This document shows, one piece after another, positions 19,759 to 26,568 of a DNA stretch of 26,568 bases. Made by a program: the position numbers and the translations under genes. The notes under the pieces are model-generated. The model searched no databases. It was not told the DNA's origin and worked only from the letters and a program-made list of their open reading frames with translations. This stretch comes from Phycisphaerae bacterium. GTDB taxonomy: Bacteria; Planctomycetota; Phycisphaerae; Phycisphaerales; SM1A02. The stretch lies in assembly GCA_002683195.1 (NCBI GenBank), contig NYSW01000058.1:1-26568 (forward strand). Direction: 5' to 3'. The stretch's first letter is position 1. Each line of letters starts with the position of its first letter.

Positions 19759-21825
19759 TCAATAGGGAGTTCGAACCATGATCGAGCCGGGCGCGGCACG
19801 AAGATCGAGAAAGGCTCGACGAAGACTCGCCGGGCCGACGGGGGTTCGAATCGAATGCAACCAGCCCCTGGTCCCGTCCCCCCGGATCTCCGCCGCATCG
19901 AGAATCGCGGCCCTTCGCAACGCCACCAGTCGACCGATGCCCGCGACGGATTCATTCACCTCGGCCGAGCCTTCACCGAGGTGTGGTACCAACGCGGCAC
20001 GGAGTCCGTCGACCACCACGGCGTCTTCATCACCGACGAATCGACGCATGAACTCGATCCAGATCGAATCGACTTGATGCGACTCCAACACTCGACGCCC
20101 GCGTTCGACATCGACTTCATCCAGCAACCACCATCCCTGGAGCAAGCCTCGAACATCGAACGCGGAAAGCTCGGCGATCGCCGCCTCCCGCCGACGAATC
20201 TCCGCGACCAGATCGGTGTCGGCGCGGACCTCGTCCCGGACCGCCCTCGGAACCCTCGCCCCCGCGAGGGCGTGGCCGGGCGCATCCGAAAGACTCGCGT
20301 GGGTGAGATGGTGCTCGATGAGGTAGTTCCACTGCCGAGCGAGATCACTATTGCCCATGCGAAGATTCCGCGTGGCATGATCCTCCAGAAGCCCACTCCA
20401 CCACGGACGGTGTCGCAGCAGGTCCCGGGACGCCGCGACGACCCCGTCAAGATCGAGATCTCGCCTCGCTCGATACAAGCGACGACGCCATCGAGTGTTC
20501 GTGGCGAAGAGATGCAGCAACTTCTGATGCCGGGTGGTCCATCCCTGATCGAGCGAGCTGATCGCCCGATCGAGTCGAGCGTGAGAACCATCCGCATCGT
20601 CATCCAGAAGAGCGAGGTCGATCGCGATCATCGATTCATGAGCGGGCTGCTGATAGAGCAGATGGTCACCGAGAAGGCCGGGCGGCAGATCACCTCGCCC
20701 ACGCAGCGCCGCGACGACTCGATTCCATCCTGAGGCCTCGATCGTTCTCCCCGCATGCAGAAGAACCCGGCTTCGAATGTCCGCCGCGAGCAGCGAGAGA
20801 ATGGGATCGCCGCGAAAATCCTGCAACGCGGTTGCGATCGCGGCCTCTGCGGGTGGCGTCCAGCCGCCTGGATCCTCCGTTCCGATGGAACCCGCGCCCG
20901 CTTGCAACGTCGAGTCGACATCCGCGTCGACGTCCGCGTCGAACATCGCCAGATACGGCGAGGTGACTCGGAACACCGTTGACAATGGTTCACGTCGCGA
21001 GCGGGCCACCTGGATGTCATAGAGCGCCAAAGCCTGCCGAAGAACGTCCTGGGAAACCGGATCGCGCTTGACTGCCGATGGCTGCAGCAACGCCAGAAGC
21101 AACCCCGCGGGATCCGCGGATACCGGTAACCATTCGATTCCCGGCAGACGAGCGGATTTCGGAATCACCTGGCCGTCGACCACCAGCACCCGGGTGATTC
21201 CCCAACGGCTGGCCGCCGCGGCTTTCGCCGACAGGGTCACCGGTGAAACGGTGGTGAACCGACGGGTCTCCGGATTGAAACCACCAGTCGCCGCCAGGCC
21301 TTGCGGTGCGGATGCGTCAAGCAACGCGTGCAAGGATGCCATACCCACCGCCAGCGCGTGGCTGTCTCCCTCGCCCTCGCGAGGGGTGACCACTTCCAGC
21401 CGAGGCGAGCCGGCGTCGGGCGCCAGCGGACGGACCGCATCCAAGGTGGCGGCGATCACGCCCGAGACGACTTCTTCGGCCCCGCGAATCGTCGCGTCGG
21501 AACCTCCAACGCTGACCAGTCCGAGACTCCGAATCGTGCTTGCCGCCGAGACGTGCCCGAGACAGCCCGGTGATTCCCCCGCGGTGGCACCGAGAATGAA
21601 GACGGTCGCCGGCGGCAACCGTTGCGGCTCGACTTCGGGGCGAAGCCCTTCGTACACGTCGGGTCTACCGAGTCTTTCCGCCAGTCCTCGCCCCAGAGCG
21701 ATGCGTTCGTACCGGAGATCTTCGTGGTATCTCGCGCGGCCCGTTTCCAGATCAAGTTCACGATAGACCGCGGCCCAGTCCAGGACCGTCGAAGCATCCG
21801 ACTGGTTATTCACCGACTCCGACAC
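19759..21825 (-). CDS. Stand-alone Lon-like (S16) protease domain fused to a long helical region
   Basis: 688 residues from a GTG at 21825 with GGAG 8 nt upstream; a longer frame from 21987 would overlap the preceding gene and adds an Arg-rich stretch. Residues ~70-248 resemble the proteolytic domain of Lon: RLEVVTPREGEGDSHALAVG with Ser155 in the place of the Lon KDGPSAG serine, then LAATGGFNPETRRFTTVSPV (the AMTGE..G.v.pVG strand region) and TLSAKAAAASRWGITRVLVV with Lys201, the dyad partner. The Ser-Lys spacing is 46 residues against about 43 in E. coli Lon. No AAA+ module is present. An Asp-rich patch (FDADVDADVDS, ~295-305) precedes ~380 mostly helical residues with TPR-like character. 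It is the last of a minus-strand set beginning with a sigma-like gene. An inactive Lon fold is an alternative, and the target is unknown. Confidence 0.68.
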   Translation of the reverse strand: MSESVNNQSDASTVLDWAAVYRELDLETGRARYHEDLRYERIALGRGLAERLGRPDVYEGLRPEVEPQRLPPATVFILGATAGESPGCLGHVSAASTIRSLGLVSVGGSDATIRGAEEVVSGVIAATLDAVRPLAPDAGSPRLEVVTPREGEGDSHALAVGMASLHALLDASAPQGLAATGGFNPETRRFTTVSPVTLSAKAAAASRWGITRVLVVDGQVIPKSARLPGIEWLPVSADPAGLLLALLQPSAVKRDPVSQDVLRQALALYDIQVARSRREPLSTVFRVTSPYLAMFDADVDADVDSTLQAGAGSIGTEDPGGWTPPAEAAIATALQDFRGDPILSLLAADIRSRVLLHAGRTIEASGWNRVVAALRGRGDLPPGLLGDHLLYQQPAHESMIAIDLALLDDDADGSHARLDRAISSLDQGWTTRHQKLLHLFATNTRWRRRLYRARRDLDLDGVVAASRDLLRHRPWWSGLLEDHATRNLRMGNSDLARQWNYLIEHHLTHASLSDAPGHALAGARVPRAVRDEVRADTDLVAEIRRREAAIAELSAFDVRGLLQGWWLLDEVDVERGRRVLESHQVDSIWIEFMRRFVGDEDAVVVDGLRAALVPHLGEGSAEVNESVAGIGRLVALRRAAILDAAEIRGDGTRGWLHSIRTPVGPASLRRAFLDLRAAPGSIMVRTPY

Positions 21826-21833
21826 GGGAAACG

Positions 21834-21837
21834 CTCC
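21834..21837 (-). promoter_or_regulatory. Ribosome binding site for the GTG start at 21825
   Basis: GGAG eight nt before the GTG. It fixes the start of the Lon-like gene downstream of the stop of the preceding gene. Confidence 0.55.
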
Positions 21838-21935
21838 GGTCCGACGCCATCGGGATGTGATCCGGCGTCGTGACGACCAACGGTATCGAATTTTCGATCG
21901 GTTTCCGGTTCCGCACCGTCGATGAGGCCGGATGG

Positions 21936-22946
21936 TCAGACCAGGAATCGACCGCCGTCCAGGGTGCTGATCGCCACATCGCCGCACACCAGCCGGGTTC
22001 GGACCTCGAGCGGAAGTCCGGCCAGGGAGACCGACCAGGGTCGGGGCCGACCTTGATCCGCTTCCGAATCCGCCTCGCCTTCCGAGGATGGCACGAAATC
22101 AGGGTGGATTTCCAGGGCCCGGGTTCCGATCCGAACCCCTCGAACCAGGGCCGATGCGGTTCCTTTGATCCAGACCGTGACCTGCCAGTGCGGATCGAGG
22201 GTTCCTTCGACCTCCAGATGACGGCCGGACGGGGTCTCGGCTCGTCCTCGGCGGGATGCAAATCGCCGAATCATGCCATCGGTCGGTCGACCGCCATCGA
22301 AGGTGGCCAGCTCTTCAGCGTGTTCGAAGACCGGAGCAAGCCGAATCGCGGGCGGGATGGATGTCGCGGCAAGACGATGGTCGAGTTCGCCGAGCGGCGT
22401 CTCAACCACCGAAAGGCGGGCTTCGGCCGGAATCGGCCAGGAGGCTCGATGTGAATCCAAGACCGATGCCGCGTCCTCGTCGGTGAGCACCCCTTCCGCC
22501 CCGTCGACCCAGAGCAAGAGGATGCGAGCAAAGGATTCGTCGGACAGCAGATTGCTTCGCTGCGGTTCGATGAGCCGCAGGCAGGCTGCGTCTTCGGCAT
22601 CGATGATGGCTTCAGCGAGGCGTTCACCCCGGGCGTCGTCCAGCGTTTCCAGCCCGTCCATCGCGGCCTCTCGAATCGAGGCTGTGACGTCGACTCCGAG
22701 TTCGGAGGCGAGGGCGGGCCATTGATCGAATCCTTCTGGATCCCCGACCGCGGCGAGTCGGACCGCCCGAAGCAGCCAGGACGAGAATTCGCCGGCCAGA
22801 TCCTGAGCATCGAGCCGCGCCGCGTCGGTCCGCAGATTGTCGATGCCCTGGTTGACCCGTCGCTGCAAGGCGGCGATCGCCGCGGCACCGCCGGGTTCGT
22901 GGCCATGATCGGCGGCCGAACCGGAGTGTTCTGATTCCGAATTCAT
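21936..22946 (-). CDS. Protein of unknown function in the sigma/Lon-like set
   Basis: 336 residues, acidic, no signal peptide or membrane span. The N-terminal ~170 residues are helical (VNQGIDNLRTDAARLDAQDL, AEAIIDAEDAACLRLIEP). After a middle region comes a beta-rich C-terminal part: GRHLEVEGTLDPHWQVTVWI, ALVRGVRIGTRALEIHPDF, WSVSLAGLPLEVRTRLV and a closing GDVAISTLDGGRFLV, suggesting a beta-sandwich module. I do not recognise either half. The ATG at 22946 has GGAAG 9 nt upstream. It begins 43 bp after the stop of the 229-residue gene and ends 110 bp before the Lon-like GTG, all in one direction. A substrate, adaptor or regulator for the protease-like product is conceivable but unproven. Confidence 0.65.
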   Translation of the reverse strand: MNSESEHSGSAADHGHEPGGAAAIAALQRRVNQGIDNLRTDAARLDAQDLAGEFSSWLLRAVRLAAVGDPEGFDQWPALASELGVDVTASIREAAMDGLETLDDARGERLAEAIIDAEDAACLRLIEPQRSNLLSDESFARILLLWVDGAEGVLTDEDAASVLDSHRASWPIPAEARLSVVETPLGELDHRLAATSIPPAIRLAPVFEHAEELATFDGGRPTDGMIRRFASRRGRAETPSGRHLEVEGTLDPHWQVTVWIKGTASALVRGVRIGTRALEIHPDFVPSSEGEADSEADQGRPRPWSVSLAGLPLEVRTRLVCGDVAISTLDGGRFLV

Positions 22947-22989
22947 GCGACGGTTCTTCCGAGTGACGAGGGTTGGATGTCATCATGGA

Positions 22990-23679
22990 TCATGCTGGTT
23001 CTCCCGCGGGCCTCGAACCACCGGGGTTCAGACCGCGCGCCTTGGGGTCGGTCGCCGGGTCACCGACGACGTCAGAGGAGGCAGGCATCGACACGATGCG
23101 TTCCTGCCCTCGATGGGTCCGGTCCAGGAGACGATCCCGGACCCGCCGATCGAAACGGCCCGCCGAGGCTCGAAGGTCGTGGCGAAAACCGCTCAACAGG
23201 CGGTACGCCTCCGCCCGGTGCCCACTGACTGGAATTCCCGCAATCACCCGAATTTTCAGTTCCGGGCACCAGGCCACGATGGATCGAAATTCAGCATGGA
23301 GACCAGAAAACATCTGTCCCTCCGGGTCCGGCGGGGCCAGTTCAAAGCGAACCAGGCGTGCGTGATTCCGTCCCGACTCCAGGGCCGCATCCAGTACCGC
23401 CCCCAGCGTGGCCTCGTACGCCACCGCCAGCAGGTTGAAAGACCTCGGATCGGTGGATCTCCCGGTATTGCGAACCGTGGCGAGCAGTTCCGAATCGATC
23501 AACTGATGCCATCGCTCGGATCTCGACTCCAGGACGTGACGGTGGACATGATCATCGCGGTGGCGGTGATCGATGAAACGCCACGGTCGAGATCCTTCCG
23601 TCTCCAGAGGATGGGCTCGCTCCGCCTCCAAGAGGGAGCCGACGGTCGGATGCCCCTCCGATTCAGGCATCTTCGTCAT
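22990..23679 (-). CDS. Protein of unknown function, coupled to the sigma-like gene
   Basis: 229 residues. Its ATG overlaps the TGA of the sigma-like gene (ATGA), a common sign of translational coupling. A His/Arg-rich patch lies at 31-53 (FIDHRHRDDHVHRHV). The centre (60-175) alternates helix and strand: SFNLLAVAYEATLGAVLDAA, HARLVRFELAPPDPEG and PELKIRVIAGIPVSGHRAEA. The C-terminal ~55 residues are Arg/Gly/Pro-rich and probably disordered. There is no signal peptide, membrane segment or recognised motif. An open frame on the opposite strand covers the same DNA, but the ATGA junction and operon order favour this one. Because it directly follows a sigma-like gene, an anti-sigma or accessory role is a natural guess, without sequence proof. 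Confidence 0.62.
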   Translation of the reverse strand: MTKMPESEGHPTVGSLLEAERAHPLETEGSRPWRFIDHRHRDDHVHRHVLESRSERWHQLIDSELLATVRNTGRSTDPRSFNLLAVAYEATLGAVLDAALESGRNHARLVRFELAPPDPEGQMFSGLHAEFRSIVAWCPELKIRVIAGIPVSGHRAEAYRLLSGFRHDLRASAGRFDRRVRDRLLDRTHRGQERIVSMPASSDVVGDPATDPKARGLNPGGSRPAGEPA

Positions 23680-24680
23680 GAGTGCTCCTCCGAACCGACC
23701 ATCGCCGCCAGGTCCGGAAGCAACTTCGAAAGTGCCTTTCGATAGTTGGAGATTCGCTGCTCGCCCGCGTTGACCGAGGGCAGCCCGAACAGCCGGGTCA
23801 TCTCACTTCCATCCAAGGGCTGAATCACCAATCGAGCGCGAAACTGCATGACCTTCCGCTCCCATCGATCGACCGTCCGCGGTTCCATGCCGGGATGGGC
23901 CAGACGTTCTTCAATCGCCGCCTCGATTTCCCGCTCCAGACCGGTCGCGGCCGCCTGATGGGCCGGCTCCACGTCTGCTTCGATCGTTTTTCCCGAGGCC
24001 AGCGCCGCGTCCACCGCCGCCGTCACGACCGCTCGGTCGACGCCCTCCGGATCAAGTCTTGGATGAAGCTGAAGCCCTGCCGTGGCCACGATCGCTCGAG
24101 CATTCACCTGCGAAAGGTCGAGAACCAGCACCGCATCGCCTCCGATCGCGGCGAGGCAGACGGATTCGGCCCGGGTCTGCCCCGAATCCTCGCCGCCCTC
24201 CCTCGTCTGGAACGCCGGAATCGACCCCGCACGCCCACCGTCCTCACCCGCATCGAGCGAGAAAACACCCGGGGCATCACCGGGAAGTCCGGTGACCCCT
24301 CCCGCAGAAAGTCGACGATTGAAGGTGATGGCGCGATTCTTGATCAGACTCACCGATGCGATGCGTCCAAGCCCCTCGGCGGCGGAGATGCCCCGGAATT
24401 CCTCGCTCAGAAAGCAGCCTTCATCGAACTTGCGGAGCAGGACCGCGAGAAAATCACTGGTGAAATCCTCGGCCGCATGGGTATCCGGAAGCAACCCTCG
24501 GAATCGAGGGCGGACCCGACAGGCCAGCGGATCGTTCGCCGGACCGGCGAGAACCACACCGCGGACCCGGGCTTCGAGCACACACCAGAAGAGGTCCCGG
24601 ATCTCGCGGTCGGTCCGCCCATCCGCGAGGGCCTCCGCCAACCGATGCCAGTCCCGGGATTGTTCGTCGTCTTCGATCAC
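23676..24680 (-). CDS. Long ECF-sigma-like protein with a split architecture
   Basis: 334 residues from GTG 24680, which has AAGGAGG four nt upstream, one of the best ribosome binding sites in the window. Residues 65-123 resemble ECF sigma region 2: HAAEDFTSDFLAVLLRKFDE, then LGRIASVSLIKNRAITFNRR (105-123). Residues 280-325 resemble region 4: RARLVIQPLDGSEMTRLFGL, then QRISNYRKALSKLLPDL, with the helix-turn-helix pattern. A ~155-residue linker separates them, where an ordinary ECF factor (about 180-200 residues in all) has a short one. Sigma function is inferred from these patterns; it could also be a degenerate relative that no longer binds polymerase. It starts a minus-strand gene set (229-residue unknown, 336-residue unknown, Lon-like) that it may itself control. 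Confidence 0.6.
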   Translation of the reverse strand: MIEDDEQSRDWHRLAEALADGRTDREIRDLFWCVLEARVRGVVLAGPANDPLACRVRPRFRGLLPDTHAAEDFTSDFLAVLLRKFDEGCFLSEEFRGISAAEGLGRIASVSLIKNRAITFNRRLSAGGVTGLPGDAPGVFSLDAGEDGGRAGSIPAFQTREGGEDSGQTRAESVCLAAIGGDAVLVLDLSQVNARAIVATAGLQLHPRLDPEGVDRAVVTAAVDAALASGKTIEADVEPAHQAAATGLEREIEAAIEERLAHPGMEPRTVDRWERKVMQFRARLVIQPLDGSEMTRLFGLPSVNAGEQRISNYRKALSKLLPDLAAMVGSEEHS

Positions 24681-24684
24681 CGAT

Positions 24685-24691
24685 CCTCCTT
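24685..24691 (-). promoter_or_regulatory. Strong ribosome binding site of the sigma-like gene
   Basis: AAGGAGG, 4 nt from a GTG start. It fixes the GTG at 24680 as the start. Confidence 0.8.
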
Positions 24692-24773
24692 GATCGTGGA
24701 CCCGCTCGCCGCGGCCGCATCGGCCGGGATCCGACCGGGTCCGACTTCAGTGTCGAGGCGGAGACCTCCAACG

Positions 24774-25667
24774 TCAAACGGCCTTCGAGTCCGAAGGGAG
24801 CCCGTAGACCCGTCGGGTGTTGCCTCCCAGGATCGCGTCCCGTTCACCGGGACTGGCTGAAGCCAGGATCGCCGCCGTCGCCTCCAGCCAACGCTCCAGA
24901 GAACCGCCAAGGCGGCAGAGCGGCCAGTTTCCACCCCAGAGCACCCGGTCGGCCCCGAAGTGCCCGATCGCGACGTCCACGAAGGGACGAAATCGCTCCG
25001 TCGACCAGCCACCACCGTCCGAGCATTCCACCAGTCCGGACATCTTGGTCATCACATTCGGTAATTCCGCGAGGCGGCCGAGGACATCGTTCCAGTTCGG
25101 GTCGATCGGACTCGCGGTCCGCGGACGCCCCAGATGATCGAGAACCACGGTCGTCTCGGGTGCCGATGCGGCCAGCCCCACCACCGCCACCAGCTGATCG
25201 GGCCGAACGCACAATTCCACCACCAGCCCTCGTCGCCCCGCTTCCCGAAGGGCGAGCGACAGCCGACGGTCCTGAAGGTCCTCGGCGGACCAGTCCGGAC
25301 CGTGCATGACCTGCCGAACTCCAACCACCCCGGGGGCATCCTCGATCGCTTCGAAGCGATGCCGGCTCGCGGCCTCGCCGGCGGTCGGCCGCCAACCGGA
25401 AACCGCGGCCAACACCGGCCCCGGCTTCGCCACCTGTTCGACCAGCCACTCGAGTTCCGCCTCGAGCGAGGCGTCATCGACCGCGGATTCCACCAGGATC
25501 GCGCCCTCGAGCGTCAACCCCCCACGCCCGAGATCCGCAACGTAGGTGGGCAGCTCGCAGGGACGGTTCAGAACCGGCGTTTCATCCAGCCACTTCATGG
25601 AAAGTCGGGCCGGGTCCCAACAATGCAGGTGCGCATCGATGAAACCCGGCCGACGTTCCTCAATCAC
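24774..25667 (-). CDS. Amidohydrolase of the COG3618 (fuconolactonase-like) family
   Basis: 297 residues from GTG 25667, which overlaps the end of the glycogen phosphorylase gene by 8 bp. TIM-barrel metal-hydrolase signature: GFIDAHLHCWDP (8-19) with the H-x-H pair H13/H15, VLDHLGRP in the middle, and FGADRVLWGGNWPLCRL near residues 238-253. COG3618 members usually end with GSDWP, the Asp being the catalytic or metal-binding residue; here it is Asn (N247). The C-terminus LGGNTRRVYGL is typical. Known members hydrolyse lactones such as L-fucono-1,5-lactone; the substrate here is not known, and the Asn raises doubt about classical chemistry. Upstream frame extension to 25973 is antisense-like sequence inside the phosphorylase and is not counted. 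The GTG has only a weak Shine-Dalgarno, so coupling to the upstream gene is likely. Confidence 0.88.
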   Translation of the reverse strand: MIEERRPGFIDAHLHCWDPARLSMKWLDETPVLNRPCELPTYVADLGRGGLTLEGAILVESAVDDASLEAELEWLVEQVAKPGPVLAAVSGWRPTAGEAASRHRFEAIEDAPGVVGVRQVMHGPDWSAEDLQDRRLSLALREAGRRGLVVELCVRPDQLVAVVGLAASAPETTVVLDHLGRPRTASPIDPNWNDVLGRLAELPNVMTKMSGLVECSDGGGWSTERFRPFVDVAIGHFGADRVLWGGNWPLCRLGGSLERWLEATAAILASASPGERDAILGGNTRRVYGLPSDSKAV

Positions 25668-26568
25668 CGGTCGGAAGTCCGTGATTCGCGGCGAGGCTCG
25701 TTCGAACCGGCTTGACCTTCCAGATCTGCTCCGCATATTCGCGAATGGCCCGATCGCTCGAGAACCGTCCGCCTCGAGCGGTGTTGAGAACCGCGGTTCG
25801 ACACCAGTCGTCAGGCTTCGCGAAGAGCTTGTCGGCGGCCGACTGCGCCTCGAGGTAGCCACCGAGGTCGGCGAGATGCCGCCAGCGATCACCCTCGGTG
25901 GTGAGCATGGCGCCCAACCGGGAGAAGACTTCCGGGTCCTTCCACGCGAAGGTCTCGCCGAGGAGGAAATCAACCGCGGAACGAACCTTGGGCTCGTGGT
26001 CGAGGTGCCAGCACGGGTCGTACCAGGACTCGCTGTCCGCGACTTCGGAAGCCGAAAGTCCGAAGAGGAACATGTTGTCCTCTCCGACTTCTTCCGCGAT
26101 TTCGATGTTCGCTCCGTCCCGGGTGCCGATGGTGAGCGCGCCGTTCAGACAGAACTTCATGTTCCCGGTGCCGCTGGCCTCGGTACCCGCGAGCGAGATC
26201 TGCTCGGACAGGTCCGCCGCCGGAATGATCCGTTCCGCGTTCGTGATGCCGTAGTCGGGGATGAAGAGCACTCGCAACCGGTCCCGGGCGTCCGGATCCG
26301 CATTGATGACGTCGGCCACGCTGTTGATCGCCTTGATCACGTCCTTCGCCCGCTCATAGCCCGGCGCCGCCTTGCCGGCGAACACCACGACCCGCGGTTG
26401 CGGAAGGAAGGTCGGGTCTTCCTTGAGATTCCGGTAGACCGAGCAGACGTGGAGCAGGTTGAGCAGTTGACGCTTGTACTCATGGATCCGCTTCACCTGC
26501 ACGTCGAACATGAACGACGGATCGAGATCGATCCGGAGATGCTCGCCGACCCAGTCGCTGAATCGTCG
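25660..26568 (-). CDS. glgP: Glycogen phosphorylase, C-terminal part (5' end outside window)
   Basis: The frame is open to the window edge and codes for about 302 C-terminal residues of a ~800-residue enzyme. Upstream of the internal Met it reads RRFSDWVGEHLRIDLDPSF, so the gene begins outside the window. Conserved blocks are FDVQVKRIHEYKRQLLN, VFAGKAAPGYERAKDVIK, FIPDYGITNAERIIPAADLS and EASGTGNMKFCLNGALTIGT, which carries the PLP-binding Lys; then RDGANIEIAEEVGEDNMFLFG. It releases glucose-1-phosphate from glycogen or maltodextrin. The block is EASGTGNMK where EASGTSNMK is more common, a minor change. The last ~15 residues (VRTSLAANHGLPTGD) are a poorly conserved tail. Its stop lies inside the start of the amidohydrolase gene. 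Confidence 0.97.
   Translation of the reverse strand, partial: RRFSDWVGEHLRIDLDPSFMFDVQVKRIHEYKRQLLNLLHVCSVYRNLKEDPTFLPQPRVVVFAGKAAPGYERAKDVIKAINSVADVINADPDARDRLRVLFIPDYGITNAERIIPAADLSEQISLAGTEASGTGNMKFCLNGALTIGTRDGANIEIAEEVGEDNMFLFGLSASEVADSESWYDPCWHLDHEPKVRSAVDFLLGETFAWKDPEVFSRLGAMLTTEGDRWRHLADLGGYLEAQSAADKLFAKPDDWCRTAVLNTARGGRFSSDRAIREYAEQIWKVKPVRTSLAANHGLPTGD

Noticed and set aside
21826..21987. Upstream extension of the Lon-like gene
   Set aside because: Arg-rich, overlaps the stop of the preceding gene, and the GTG at 21825 has GGAG at proper spacing.
22945..23745. 266-codon + strand frame opposite the 229-residue gene
   Set aside because: The minus frame is coupled to its neighbour by ATGA; the + frame has no ribosome binding site noted and no family features.
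23682..24860. 392-codon + strand frame
   Set aside because: Opposite the sigma-like gene, which has AAGGAGG before its start and an ATGA junction; the + frame has no recognisable content.
25668..25973. N-terminal extension of the amidohydrolase frame
   Set aside because: It lies inside the glycogen phosphorylase gene, is Ser/Arg/Pro-rich, and the family start motif begins just after GTG 25667.

Overview
The window looks like a chromosomal piece of a high-GC planctomycete, most likely of the class Phycisphaerae. The best taxonomic clue is the first (cut) gene, which ends in two Ca-binding dockerin-like repeats closing on a WGPC tail, the 'GC-type dockerin' anchor that is common in Phycisphaerales. 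The imuA-imuB-dnaE2 cassette, secreted proteins of unknown function and a long ECF-like sigma protein fit that assignment, which remains an inference.

Layout. 1-2691 (+ strand): the 3' end of a dockerin-anchored secreted protein, an MlaE-type lipid-transport permease without visible partners, and an exported transglutaminase-like protein whose catalytic His position is Cys. 2722-11500 (- strand): a DNA-damage tolerance block read SRAP (abasic-site crosslinking) -> imuA -> imuB -> dnaE2, followed by a small secreted unknown. The SRAP-imuA gap holds a five-copy 12-bp tandem repeat joined to a perfect 10-bp inverted repeat. imuA and imuB overlap out of frame by about 506 bp, which is unusual. 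11588-13225 (+): an exported SAM methyltransferase with a large N-terminal extension. 13214-15613 (-): a multi-PAS hybrid histidine kinase preceded by a 37-residue membrane peptide, then a tRNA-Leu(CAA) at 15724-15807. 15958-18926: a divergent pair made of an LplT-like MFS transporter and a secreted glycerophosphodiesterase-like protein, then a HEPN-like protein.

18938-24680 (- strand) is the least conventional stretch. A long ECF-sigma-like protein with a strong ribosome binding site is translationally coupled (ATGA) to an unknown protein. These are followed by a second unknown, a protein with a stand-alone Lon-type (Ser/Lys) protease domain plus a long helical tail, and a SMUG1-type uracil-DNA glycosylase. 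This sigma/unknown/unknown/Lon-like set is the best candidate here for an undescribed system. 24774-26568 (-): a COG3618 amidohydrolase overlapping the end of a glycogen phosphorylase gene that runs out of the window.

Functionally there are two themes: DNA damage handling (SRAP, the ImuA/ImuB/DnaE2 mutasome, and separately SMUG1) and envelope/lipid functions (MlaE, LplT-like, GDPD-like, exported unknowns). Starts were chosen mainly from visible Shine-Dalgarno sequences. No mobile element, CRISPR array or rRNA was seen.
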